The notes beneath the pieces are model-generated. The model was not told the origin of the DNA. It was given only the letters and a program-made list of their open reading frames with translations, and did not search any database. Made by a program: the position numbers and the translations under genes. Shown here piece by piece: positions 25,041-31,594 of a DNA stretch of 64,000 nt. Every line of letters begins with the position of its first letter. Position 1 is the stretch's first letter. This DNA comes from Nonomuraea corallina (GTDB taxonomy: Bacteria; Actinomycetota; Actinomycetes; Streptosporangiales; Streptosporangiaceae), in contig NZ_JAPNNL010000016.1 in NCBI RefSeq assembly GCF_027620315.1, positions 1-64,000 on the forward strand, read 5' to 3'.

Positions 25041-25201
25041 GGGATCACCCAGTCCGACCAGGGAATTCGCCAGCATCGCCATATTCCTGCTTTCTCGGCA
25101 TACTTCCTCAGTGACGGGGCAGGTTCAGGCGGTGAGCAGCGGGCCCCACCGCTGCGAAGCGTCAGGACCCGTGGATTTGCTGGCTGACCACAAGGACAAC
25201 C

Positions 25202-25807
25202 GTGATCCGAACTCTGCTCGCTGAGGACATGCATCTGGTGCGCGGAGCACTCGTGGCTTTGCTGGCGTACGAGGAGGACATCGAGGTCGTCGCGGAGGTG
25301 GACCGCGGTGATCGCGTGGTGACCACCGCCTGCGACGTCCAGCCGGACGTCGCGGTGCTCGACGTCGGGTTACCCGGCAAGGACGGCCTGGAGGCCGCGG
25401 GCGAGTTGCACGAGACGCTTCCCGACTGCGGGGTCCTGATCCTCACCGGCGTCGGCACGCCGGGGCTGCTGCGGCGGGCGCTGGACGCGCACGTGCGGGG
25501 CTTCATGGCCAAGGACGCGCAGCCCGGCCAACTGGCGGACGCGATCCGCCGGGTCGCCTGCGGTGAGCGCGTCATCGACTCGGAGATCGCCATCGCCGCG
25601 ATGTCCTCCCCCGACGCGCCCCTGACCGCGCGCGAACTCGACGTGATCGGCGCCGCCGCCGAGGGGGCGTCCGTGTCGGAGATCGCGGCCTCGCTGTTCC
25701 TGTCCAAAGGAACGGTCCGCAACTACCTCCATCGCAGTACGGCCAAGCTTGGCGCGCGCAGCCGCATCGACGCCATCCGCATCGCCCGGGAGTCGGGCTG
25801 GATCTGA
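25202..25807 (+). CDS. NarL/DesR-type response regulator, possible lanthipeptide regulator
   Basis: A 201-aa protein. The receiver domain starts MIRTLLAEDMHLVRGALVALL, with the phospho-acceptor Asp in VAVLDVGLPGKDG, Thr in LILTGVG and Lys in FMAKDA; all key residues are present. The LuxR/GerE helix-turn-helix is LTARELDVIGAAAEGASVSEIAASLFLSKGTVRNYLHRS. The sequence is of the DesR/RamR style that pairs with DesK-type kinases; one such kinase lies at 34541 on the far side of the lanthipeptide cluster. It is convergent with the peptidase gene and ends before a strong terminator. Start is GTG 25202 with AAGGAC upstream. Confidence 0.85.
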   Translation: MIRTLLAEDMHLVRGALVALLAYEEDIEVVAEVDRGDRVVTTACDVQPDVAVLDVGLPGKDGLEAAGELHETLPDCGVLILTGVGTPGLLRRALDAHVRGFMAKDAQPGQLADAIRRVACGERVIDSEIAIAAMSSPDAPLTARELDVIGAAAEGASVSEIAASLFLSKGTVRNYLHRSTAKLGARSRIDAIRIARESGWI

Positions 25808-25841
25808 ACGCCTGCATCTGAACGCCTTAAATCTGAACCGC

Positions 25842-25894
25842 CGCCCGGTCCCGGGCGGCGAACAGCCACGGACCGGCGCGGTCCGTGGCTGTTC
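25842..25894. terminator. Double hairpin terminator between convergent genes
   Basis: A small GC palindrome (CCGCCCGG..CCGGGCGG, about 25842-25859) is followed by a perfect 15-bp stem (25860-25874 with 25880-25894) and a 5-base loop. It separates the response regulator from the convergent peptidase gene and can act in both directions. Confidence 0.75.
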
Positions 25895-25916
25895 GGCGTT
25901 CCGGCGGTGAGCGCCT

Positions 25917-25986
25917 GATTCGGTCAGCCCGGTTCGGTCAGCCTGGTTCGGTCAGCCCGGTTCGGTCAGGCCGGTCCGGTCGGCCA
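25917..25986. repeat. 14-bp minisatellite at the 3' end of the peptidase gene
   Basis: Five tandem units of consensus GGTTCGGTCAGCCC, the outer ones imperfect. The stop codon of the oligopeptidase gene falls inside it (25952-25954), so the last residues (DRTGLTEPG) are repeat-encoded. Unit loss or gain would alter the C terminus, since 14 is not a multiple of 3. Confidence 0.8.
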
Positions 25987-27928
25987 CGAAGGCCAGGACG
26001 TCGGCGGCGAGCGTGATGGAACGGCTGGCCGCGCGGGCGCCGTGCCCCACGTCGGGCTCGTGCCGCAGCAGGATCGGCCGGTCCCCCGAGGTGGCGTGCT
26101 GCAGGGCCGCGCACATCTTGCGGGCGTGCAGCGGATCGACCCGCGAGTCGCCCCCCGAGACGGTGAACAGCGTCGCGGGGTAGTCCACCCCGTCGCGGAC
26201 GTGGTGGTAGGGCGAGTAGGCGAGCAGCCAGGGCAGCTGCTCGGGGTCGTCGGCGGAGCCGTACTCGGCCGTCCAGGAGGCGCCCAGGCCGGAGCGTTCG
26301 TACCGGACCATGTCGAGCAGTCCCGCCGAGCAGACGACCGCGGCGAACAGGTCGGGCCGCTGGGTCAAGGCCGCGCCCACGAGCAGGCCGCCGTTGGACT
26401 CGCCCCAGACGGCCAGCCGCTCGGGCGTCGTCCACCCGTCGGCGATCAGGCGCTCCGCCGCGGCGACGAAGTCGTCGAAGACGTTCTGCTTGCGGTCCAG
26501 CATGCCGTCGCGGTGCCAGGTCTCCCCCTCCTCGCCGCCGCCGCGCAGCCCGGCGATCGCCAGCACCCCGCCCGCCTCCACCCAGGCGCGGGAGTCGGCG
26601 GCGTACCCGGGCGTCAGCGTCATGCCGAACCCGCCGTAACCGGTCAGGATCGCCGGCCTGGGGCCCTTCCGCCCGGGAAGCGCGGAGATCACCATGCGCA
26701 CGAGCGTGCCGTCGGCGGAACGGTACTCCACGTGGTGGCTCTCCACCCCCGGCAGCGGCACGTGACCCGGCGCCGCGGCCCATCTGACCGCCCGGTCCGC
26801 GCGCGCGTCGTAGTGCCACACCTCGGCGGGGGTCACGGCGTCGGTATAACCGAACCACGCCTCGTGGCCGCCCCCCGGCCGGGACGTCAGCGAGGTGACG
26901 GTTCCGCTGCCGGGCAGGGGTACGGACCCCAGCAGCGCGCCGCTCGCCGCGTCGTGCACGCCGATCTCGCCGACGGCGTGGCGGGTCCTGGCGATCAGGA
27001 GCCGGTCGCCGTCGAGGACGGTGAAGGCGCCGAGCACCGCCTCCGGGTCCTCGGGGATCAGCTCCTTCCAGGCGCCGGGGGCGGCCGGGTCGGCCACGCA
27101 CAGCCTGCGCCGGGGCGCCCCGTGGTCGGTCAGCAGGTAGAGCCGCCCGTCGTGGCCGACGGCCACGGCCGTGTTCGCCTCCAGCCCTTCCTGCACGACG
27201 CGCAGCTCGGGCCGGCGCGCCGAGCAGGCGGACAGGTCGGCCAGCCAGACGTCGTTGCCCGCCCTGGCACCCGTGGAGATCGTCAGCCAGCGCCCGTCGT
27301 CGATCCGCAGCCCGTACGGCACCGCGCCGCGCGTGAAGACCTCGATGTCGTCCGGCTGCCCCAGGCGGTGCAGGTAGACGCCCTGGCGGAAGCGGACGTA
27401 CAGGAACGCCGCCTCGCCGGGCAGCCAGGCGACCGGGGAGTAGCGGCAGCCGCCCACCGGGCCGTCGATCACCTGGCGGGTGCCGAGGTCCATGACGTAC
27501 AGGTCGGCCCGTTCGTCGCCGCGCCTGGACACCTGGTAGGCGAGCCGCCGGCCGTCCGGGTCGGGCTCCCAGTCGTCGAGCGTCGTCAGGCCGCTGGGGT
27601 CCAGCCGCATCGGATCGAGGACCACCTCGTCGTCGAGGCAGAGCACCGGATGCTCCTGCCCGGCGGACCGGGACAGGTGGAAGCGGCGCTCACCCCGCCA
27701 CACCGGCGGGCTGACCATCCCCGTGACGGCCAGCTCGGCCAGGCGGTCGGTGAACCGCTCACGCAGCGGGAGCCGGGCGGCCCACTCGCTCCACAGCCGG
27801 TCCTGGGCGGTCTGCCAGGCCCAGGCCGCGGGATCGTCGGGGTCCTCCAGCCAGCGGTAGGGGTCGGCGACCTGGTGGCCGTGCAGGTTCTCGACGAGGG
27901 GCAGTCGCGTGGCCGCTGGGTATCTCAT
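25952..27928 (-). CDS. Prolyl oligopeptidase (S9A), candidate lanthipeptide leader peptidase
   Basis: A 658-aa cytosolic serine peptidase. The N terminus VENLHGHQVADPYRWLEDPDDPAAWAW is diagnostic of the S9A family, followed by a beta-propeller. The catalytic domain carries the nucleophile in LAVWGESNGGLLVGAAL, the Asp in GGDSRVDPLHARK and the His in EPDVGHGAR. Its ATG overlaps the stop of the ABC transporter gene (ATGA), so it belongs to the lanthipeptide operon. In the class III flavipeptin system a prolyl oligopeptidase (FlaP) removes the leader after proline; here the precursor has a proline at position 12. Role in leader removal is therefore a well-supported inference. Confidence 0.85.
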   Translation of the reverse strand: MRYPAATRLPLVENLHGHQVADPYRWLEDPDDPAAWAWQTAQDRLWSEWAARLPLRERFTDRLAELAVTGMVSPPVWRGERRFHLSRSAGQEHPVLCLDDEVVLDPMRLDPSGLTTLDDWEPDPDGRRLAYQVSRRGDERADLYVMDLGTRQVIDGPVGGCRYSPVAWLPGEAAFLYVRFRQGVYLHRLGQPDDIEVFTRGAVPYGLRIDDGRWLTISTGARAGNDVWLADLSACSARRPELRVVQEGLEANTAVAVGHDGRLYLLTDHGAPRRRLCVADPAAPGAWKELIPEDPEAVLGAFTVLDGDRLLIARTRHAVGEIGVHDAASGALLGSVPLPGSGTVTSLTSRPGGGHEAWFGYTDAVTPAEVWHYDARADRAVRWAAAPGHVPLPGVESHHVEYRSADGTLVRMVISALPGRKGPRPAILTGYGGFGMTLTPGYAADSRAWVEAGGVLAIAGLRGGGEEGETWHRDGMLDRKQNVFDDFVAAAERLIADGWTTPERLAVWGESNGGLLVGAALTQRPDLFAAVVCSAGLLDMVRYERSGLGASWTAEYGSADDPEQLPWLLAYSPYHHVRDGVDYPATLFTVSGGDSRVDPLHARKMCAALQHATSGDRPILLRHEPDVGHGARAASRSITLAADVLAFVADRTGLTEPG

Positions 27929-29712
27929 GACACGGGCTCCGGTTGCCAGTGGCCGACCAGGTCGGCGTACAGGGATGAGGTGTGGACGAGTTCGTCGTGG
28001 GTCCCGGCCTGGACCCGGCCGCCGTCCATGAGCAGGACGCGGCCGGCCCGCCGGGCCGAGGTGATCCGGTGGGCGACGACGACCAGCGTGCCGCCGCGGG
28101 CCGCGAACGCGTGCTCGACCAGAGCCTCGGCGGCGGGATCGAGGTGGCAGGTGGCCTCGTCCAGGATGATCAGGCGGGCGGGTGACAGATAGGCGCGCAC
28201 CAGGGCGACGAGTTGCCGCTGCCCCGCCGACAGCGCGCCGGGGTCGAGGCGGGCGTCGTAACCGCCCACGGCCGCCACCAGGTCCGCCGCCCCCAGGGCG
28301 CGCACGGCCGCGTCGAGCTCGGCCGCCCCGGGCCCGGCACCGTCCGAGTCGCCGTCACCCGGGTCGTGGTCCGGGTCGTGGTCCGGGTCGTGGTCCGGGT
28401 CGTGGTCCGGGTCGTGGTCCGGGTCGTGGTCCGGTGGGGTGCTGAGGTAGGCGAGGTTCTCGCGCAGGGTGCCGCGGAAGACGTACGCCTCCTGCGGGAT
28501 GAGCACCCGGGCGGCGGGCTCGGCGCGGTCCGCGGGAACGCCGCCGACCAGCACCTCCCCCGCGTCCGGGCGCAGCAGTCCGCTGATCAGGGAGGCCAGC
28601 GTGGACTTCCCCGCCCCGCTCGGCCCGACGACGGCCAGGTGCTCGCCCTCGGGGACGTGCAGCGAGAGGCCGTCGACGACGGGGGCGGAGTGCGGGCCGT
28701 ACGCGAAGGTGACCTCGCGCAGCCGCACCTCGGCGGACGCGGGCCGCAGGCGGGTGGGACGCAGCGGCGGCGGCTGCGCGGCGGCGGTGATCCGGTCCAG
28801 TGACGCGGCGAGCTGGATCCCGCTCACCCCGAGTCCCTGCACCAGCCCGCCGAGGGCCGGCGCCAGCGACTGGGTGACGTACGCCAGCGCGCCGACGACG
28901 ACCCCGGCGCCCGCGCCGCCGCTCAGCAGCCACGGCGTGCCGGCGAGGACCAGCACCACGGGCAGCCAGCCGCCGACGCCCAGCGCGGCCGTGCGGACGG
29001 CGGTCGCCCTGGCCAGGGCGCGCGCGGCGGACGCCTGGGCCTCGACGTGGGTGGCCATCCGGGCGCCCTGGCGCTCCTCCGCGCCGCACGCGACGATGTC
29101 GCGCAGCCCGCCCGCCATGGCGGTCATCTCCTCGGCGAGCCGCTCGTCGGCCAGCAGGAACTCCCGCTGCCGCCGGGTCAGGAGCGGCAGCGACGCCAGG
29201 AACAGGACCAGCCCGGCCGCGAACGGCGGCAGCACCAGCAGCGCCGCCCCCGGCGCCAGCGTGAGCAGGCCCAGGACCACGCTCACCACGGTGAAGGCGA
29301 AGCCCCGCACGGTGGTGACGACGGCGGCGAAGGCGTCCCTGGCCAGCTCGACCTGGAGGCCGACCCGGGTGACGGCGGCGCTGTCCTGGGCGGCGCCGGG
29401 CGTGGCCGCGGCGCGGCGGACCGCGCCGCCGACGACGTGGGTGAGCAGGTCGTCGCGGAACGGCTCCGCGATGGCCGCCACCGCCAGGACGATCTGGCGG
29501 GCGGCCACGGCGGCCAGCACCCAGGCCAGGCCGAGGGCCGCCAGCCAGGCCAGCCCGACGTCCACCCGGGCGGCGGCGAAGCCGTCCTCGATGGCGCGGG
29601 CGACGGCCAGGCCGATGAGGAAGGCGGGGGCCGCCTCCACCAGCGACCACAGGCAGATCCGCACCAGTTGCCCCGGCTCCCGGCGCAGCGCGCGCCACAG
29701 CAGTGCCCTCAT
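27925..29712 (-). CDS. ABC transporter half (TMD-NBD), lanthipeptide export, second subunit
   Basis: 595 aa. About six membrane helices (for example AAPAFLIGLAVARAI, VGLAWLAALGLAWVLAAVAA, LVLPPFAAGLVLFLASLPL) precede a nucleotide-binding domain with Walker A GPSGAGKST, a Q loop at LIPQEAYVFRGTLREN, signature LSAGQRQ, Walker B LIILDEATCHLD and the H loop in VVVAHRITSARRA. Between Q loop and signature lies an acidic insert of six DHDP units encoded by a 12-bp minisatellite. No C39 peptidase domain is present. It overlaps the first subunit gene by 4 bp; the two likely form a heterodimer. Confidence 0.88.
   Translation of the reverse strand: MRALLWRALRREPGQLVRICLWSLVEAAPAFLIGLAVARAIEDGFAAARVDVGLAWLAALGLAWVLAAVAARQIVLAVAAIAEPFRDDLLTHVVGGAVRRAAATPGAAQDSAAVTRVGLQVELARDAFAAVVTTVRGFAFTVVSVVLGLLTLAPGAALLVLPPFAAGLVLFLASLPLLTRRQREFLLADERLAEEMTAMAGGLRDIVACGAEERQGARMATHVEAQASAARALARATAVRTAALGVGGWLPVVLVLAGTPWLLSGGAGAGVVVGALAYVTQSLAPALGGLVQGLGVSGIQLAASLDRITAAAQPPPLRPTRLRPASAEVRLREVTFAYGPHSAPVVDGLSLHVPEGEHLAVVGPSGAGKSTLASLISGLLRPDAGEVLVGGVPADRAEPAARVLIPQEAYVFRGTLRENLAYLSTPPDHDPDHDPDHDPDHDPDHDPDHDPGDGDSDGAGPGAAELDAAVRALGAADLVAAVGGYDARLDPGALSAGQRQLVALVRAYLSPARLIILDEATCHLDPAAEALVEHAFAARGGTLVVVAHRITSARRAGRVLLMDGGRVQAGTHDELVHTSSLYADLVGHWQPEPVS
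28359..28430. repeat. 12-bp x6 minisatellite encoding (DHDP)6
   Basis: Six perfect copies of CCGGGTCGTGGT, in frame within the ABC transporter gene and encoding alternating Asp, His and Pro on the minus strand. Because the unit is 12 bp, copy-number change lengthens or shortens the insert without frameshift. Confidence 0.95.
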
Positions 29713-31382
29713 GGCCGCTCTCCCTGGAAGACCGCCCGGTAGGCGGGGTCGCGCCACAGTTCGCGGTGCTGTCCCAGGCCGCGTACGACGCCGTCCTCCA
29801 GCCAGACGACTTGGTCGGCGCCGGCGGCCGTGGCGAGGCGGTGCGCGACGACCAGCCGGGTGCGGCCGCCGTTGGCGGCGGTGAGTGCGCGGCCCACCTC
29901 GCGTTCGGTCACGGTGTCGAGGCTGGAGGTGGCGTCGTCGAGGACCAGCAGCCGCTCGCCCTGGGCGAAGGCGCGGGCCAGGCCGAGCCGCTGGCGTTCG
30001 CCACCGGACAGCGGCGCGCCCGCGGTGGGGGTGGCGTACCCGCGCGGCAGCCGCTCGACGAACCCGTCGGCGCGCGCCGCCCTCGTGACCGCGTCGAGCT
30101 CCGCGTCGTCGGGGGCGGCGCGGCCGAGCGCTATGACGTCGGCGATCGTGTCGCCGACCAGTACGGGACGTTCGAAGGCGTAGCCGACGGCGCGTCTCAG
30201 CTCGTCGTGGCTCAGTTCGGGCAGCGGGACCCCGTCGAGCAGGACCGTGCCGCTGTCGGGGTCGGCCAGCCGGGCGGCGAACGCCGCGAGCAGCGACTTG
30301 CCGGACCCGGACCGTCCCACGACGGCCGTGACCGAACCGCCGGGGACCACCAGTTCGGGCACGCGCAGGTCGGCGCCGGTCACGTCGCGGAACTCGACGG
30401 TGCCCGTCCCCGGTGGCAGGGATCGGGTCCCGTGGCGGGGCCGGGCCACGGCGAGCACCTCGGCCACCCGCCCGGCCGCCGACCGTGCCCTGGCCAGGCC
30501 GCCGACGAAGCCGAGGGCGCCGCTGAGCGCGGCTCCGAGGACCGCGTACCTGGCGGCCGCGTACAGCTCGCCCACCGTGAGGTCGCCGGCGGCGAGCATG
30601 AAGCCGCCGACCGCCAGCACGGCCACCTCGACCAGCGGCACCACGAGCCCGGCGCGGACCCCGGCCGTGGCGTTGGCCCGCCACAGCAGCAGCCCGTGGC
30701 GCCGCAGCCGGGGCAGCGGCCGCAGCACCCGCCGGGCCTCGCGCTCGGCGGTTCCGGCGGCGGCGATGGTGCGCGCCCCGTCGAGCGCCTCGACGAGGCC
30801 GGCGGCCAGTTCGCCCTGCGCCTCCTGGTAGCCGCCCGCGATCGTGGTGGTGGAGCGCAGGAACGTGTTCAGCACAAGCAGGATGAGGACGATGCCGGCG
30901 AACAGGGTCAGGGTGAGCACGGGCGCGATGAGGGTCAGCGCCACCAGCGCGCCGACGGTGGGCACCAGCAGCGCGAGCGCCCCCGTCACCGACTCGGGGG
31001 CCCGCCCGACCTCTTCGGTGTTGAGCCCGGCGCGGGTGACGATCTCGCCCTCGGGAAAGCGCCGGGTGACGGCGGGGCCGGCGCCGAGCACGTGGCGCAG
31101 CACGCCCAGACGCAGCCGGGCGGCGGCGCAGGCTCCGCTCGCGCCCGCGGCCCACACGCCGAGGCTCTCGCAGAGCATCACGCAGGCGACGATCGCCGCG
31201 CAGCCGGTCAGCCACCGGACGGCCGCGGGGTCGGCCGCGACGAACGCGTCGACGGTCCGGCCCGCCACGTACGGCAGGGCCAGCTCGGCGGCGGCGCCTC
31301 CGACGGCGGTGGCCACCAGGAGCGCGGTCCACGGCCCGTTGCGCCGTACCGCTTGCGTGACCAGCCGGTCTCCGGCGAGCAC
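29709..31382 (-). CDS. ABC transporter half (TMD-NBD), lanthipeptide export, first subunit
   Basis: 557 aa from the GTG at 31382, chosen because GAGGAGG lies 7 bases upstream; an in-frame TTG at 31403 is less likely. An N-terminal membrane domain (WTALLVATAVGGAAAELALPYVAG and VTLTLFAGIVLILLVLNTFL) is followed by an NBD with Walker A GRSGSGKSL, signature LSGGERQR, Walker B LLVLDDATSSLD and H loop VVAHRLATAAGADQ. The Walker A ends in Leu instead of Thr/Ser after SL, a conservative oddity. The first gene after the lanA hairpin, it is in the position of AmfA/RamA-type exporters. Confidence 0.88.
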   Translation of the reverse strand: MLAGDRLVTQAVRRNGPWTALLVATAVGGAAAELALPYVAGRTVDAFVAADPAAVRWLTGCAAIVACVMLCESLGVWAAGASGACAAARLRLGVLRHVLGAGPAVTRRFPEGEIVTRAGLNTEEVGRAPESVTGALALLVPTVGALVALTLIAPVLTLTLFAGIVLILLVLNTFLRSTTTIAGGYQEAQGELAAGLVEALDGARTIAAAGTAEREARRVLRPLPRLRRHGLLLWRANATAGVRAGLVVPLVEVAVLAVGGFMLAAGDLTVGELYAAARYAVLGAALSGALGFVGGLARARSAAGRVAEVLAVARPRHGTRSLPPGTGTVEFRDVTGADLRVPELVVPGGSVTAVVGRSGSGKSLLAAFAARLADPDSGTVLLDGVPLPELSHDELRRAVGYAFERPVLVGDTIADVIALGRAAPDDAELDAVTRAARADGFVERLPRGYATPTAGAPLSGGERQRLGLARAFAQGERLLVLDDATSSLDTVTEREVGRALTAANGGRTRLVVAHRLATAAGADQVVWLEDGVVRGLGQHRELWRDPAYRAVFQGERP

Positions 31383-31410
31383 CCCGGGGCCTCCTCGGGT
31401 CAAAGTCGGA

Positions 31411-31447
31411 GATCCCCGCGCCGTCCTCGTGGGGCGGCGCGGGGATC
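31411..31447 (-). terminator. Attenuating hairpin between lanA and the transporter genes
   Basis: A perfect 13-bp stem (GATCCCCGCGCCG at 31411-31423 pairing with 31435-31447) with an 11-base loop, 11 bp downstream of the precursor stop codon. Placed inside an otherwise tight operon, it would reduce read-through and keep precursor mRNA in excess over transporter mRNA. Confidence 0.8.
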
Positions 31448-31458
31448 GGTACTACGGA

Positions 31459-31590
31459 TCAGTGGCAGAGCGCGACACTGAGGTTGCTGGGCTTGCCGGA
31501 GTTGCATCCGAGCACCGTGAGCGTGCTGCCGCCGCTCGCGACGTCGCTGCTGGCCGGGGTCTCGAGGCCCTGAAGGTCGAGGAGTACCAT
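31459..31590 (-). CDS. Class III lanthipeptide precursor (SapB/AmfS type)
   Basis: A 43-aa precursor with a near-perfect ribosome-binding site (AAGGAGGTG, 9 bases before ATG 31590). The leader starts MVLLDLQGLETP, containing the L-L-D-L-Q recognition motif typical of AmfS/SapB precursors. The core holds two S-x2-S/T-x3-C motifs, STLTVLGC (Ser22, Thr25, Cys29) and SNLSVALC (Ser35, Ser38, Cys42), the pattern that gives labionin or lanthionine plus dehydroamino acid in class III products. A proline at position 12 marks a likely peptidase site. SapB-like peptides act outside the cell as surfactants for aerial hyphae. It lies 4 bp after the lanKC stop. Confidence 0.95.
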   Translation of the reverse strand: MVLLDLQGLETPASSDVASGGSTLTVLGCNSGKPSNLSVALCH

Positions 31591-31594
31591 GGTC

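Noticed and set aside
28359-28430. A regular 12-bp repeat array that could be mistaken for a CRISPR.
   Set aside because: No spacers, unit far too short, and it lies in frame inside a transporter gene.
27925-31332. A minus-strand frame of over 1100 codons spanning both ABC genes.
   Set aside because: The 5' half is an arginine/proline-rich out-of-frame reading of the first transporter gene; only the part from 29712 downward is real.
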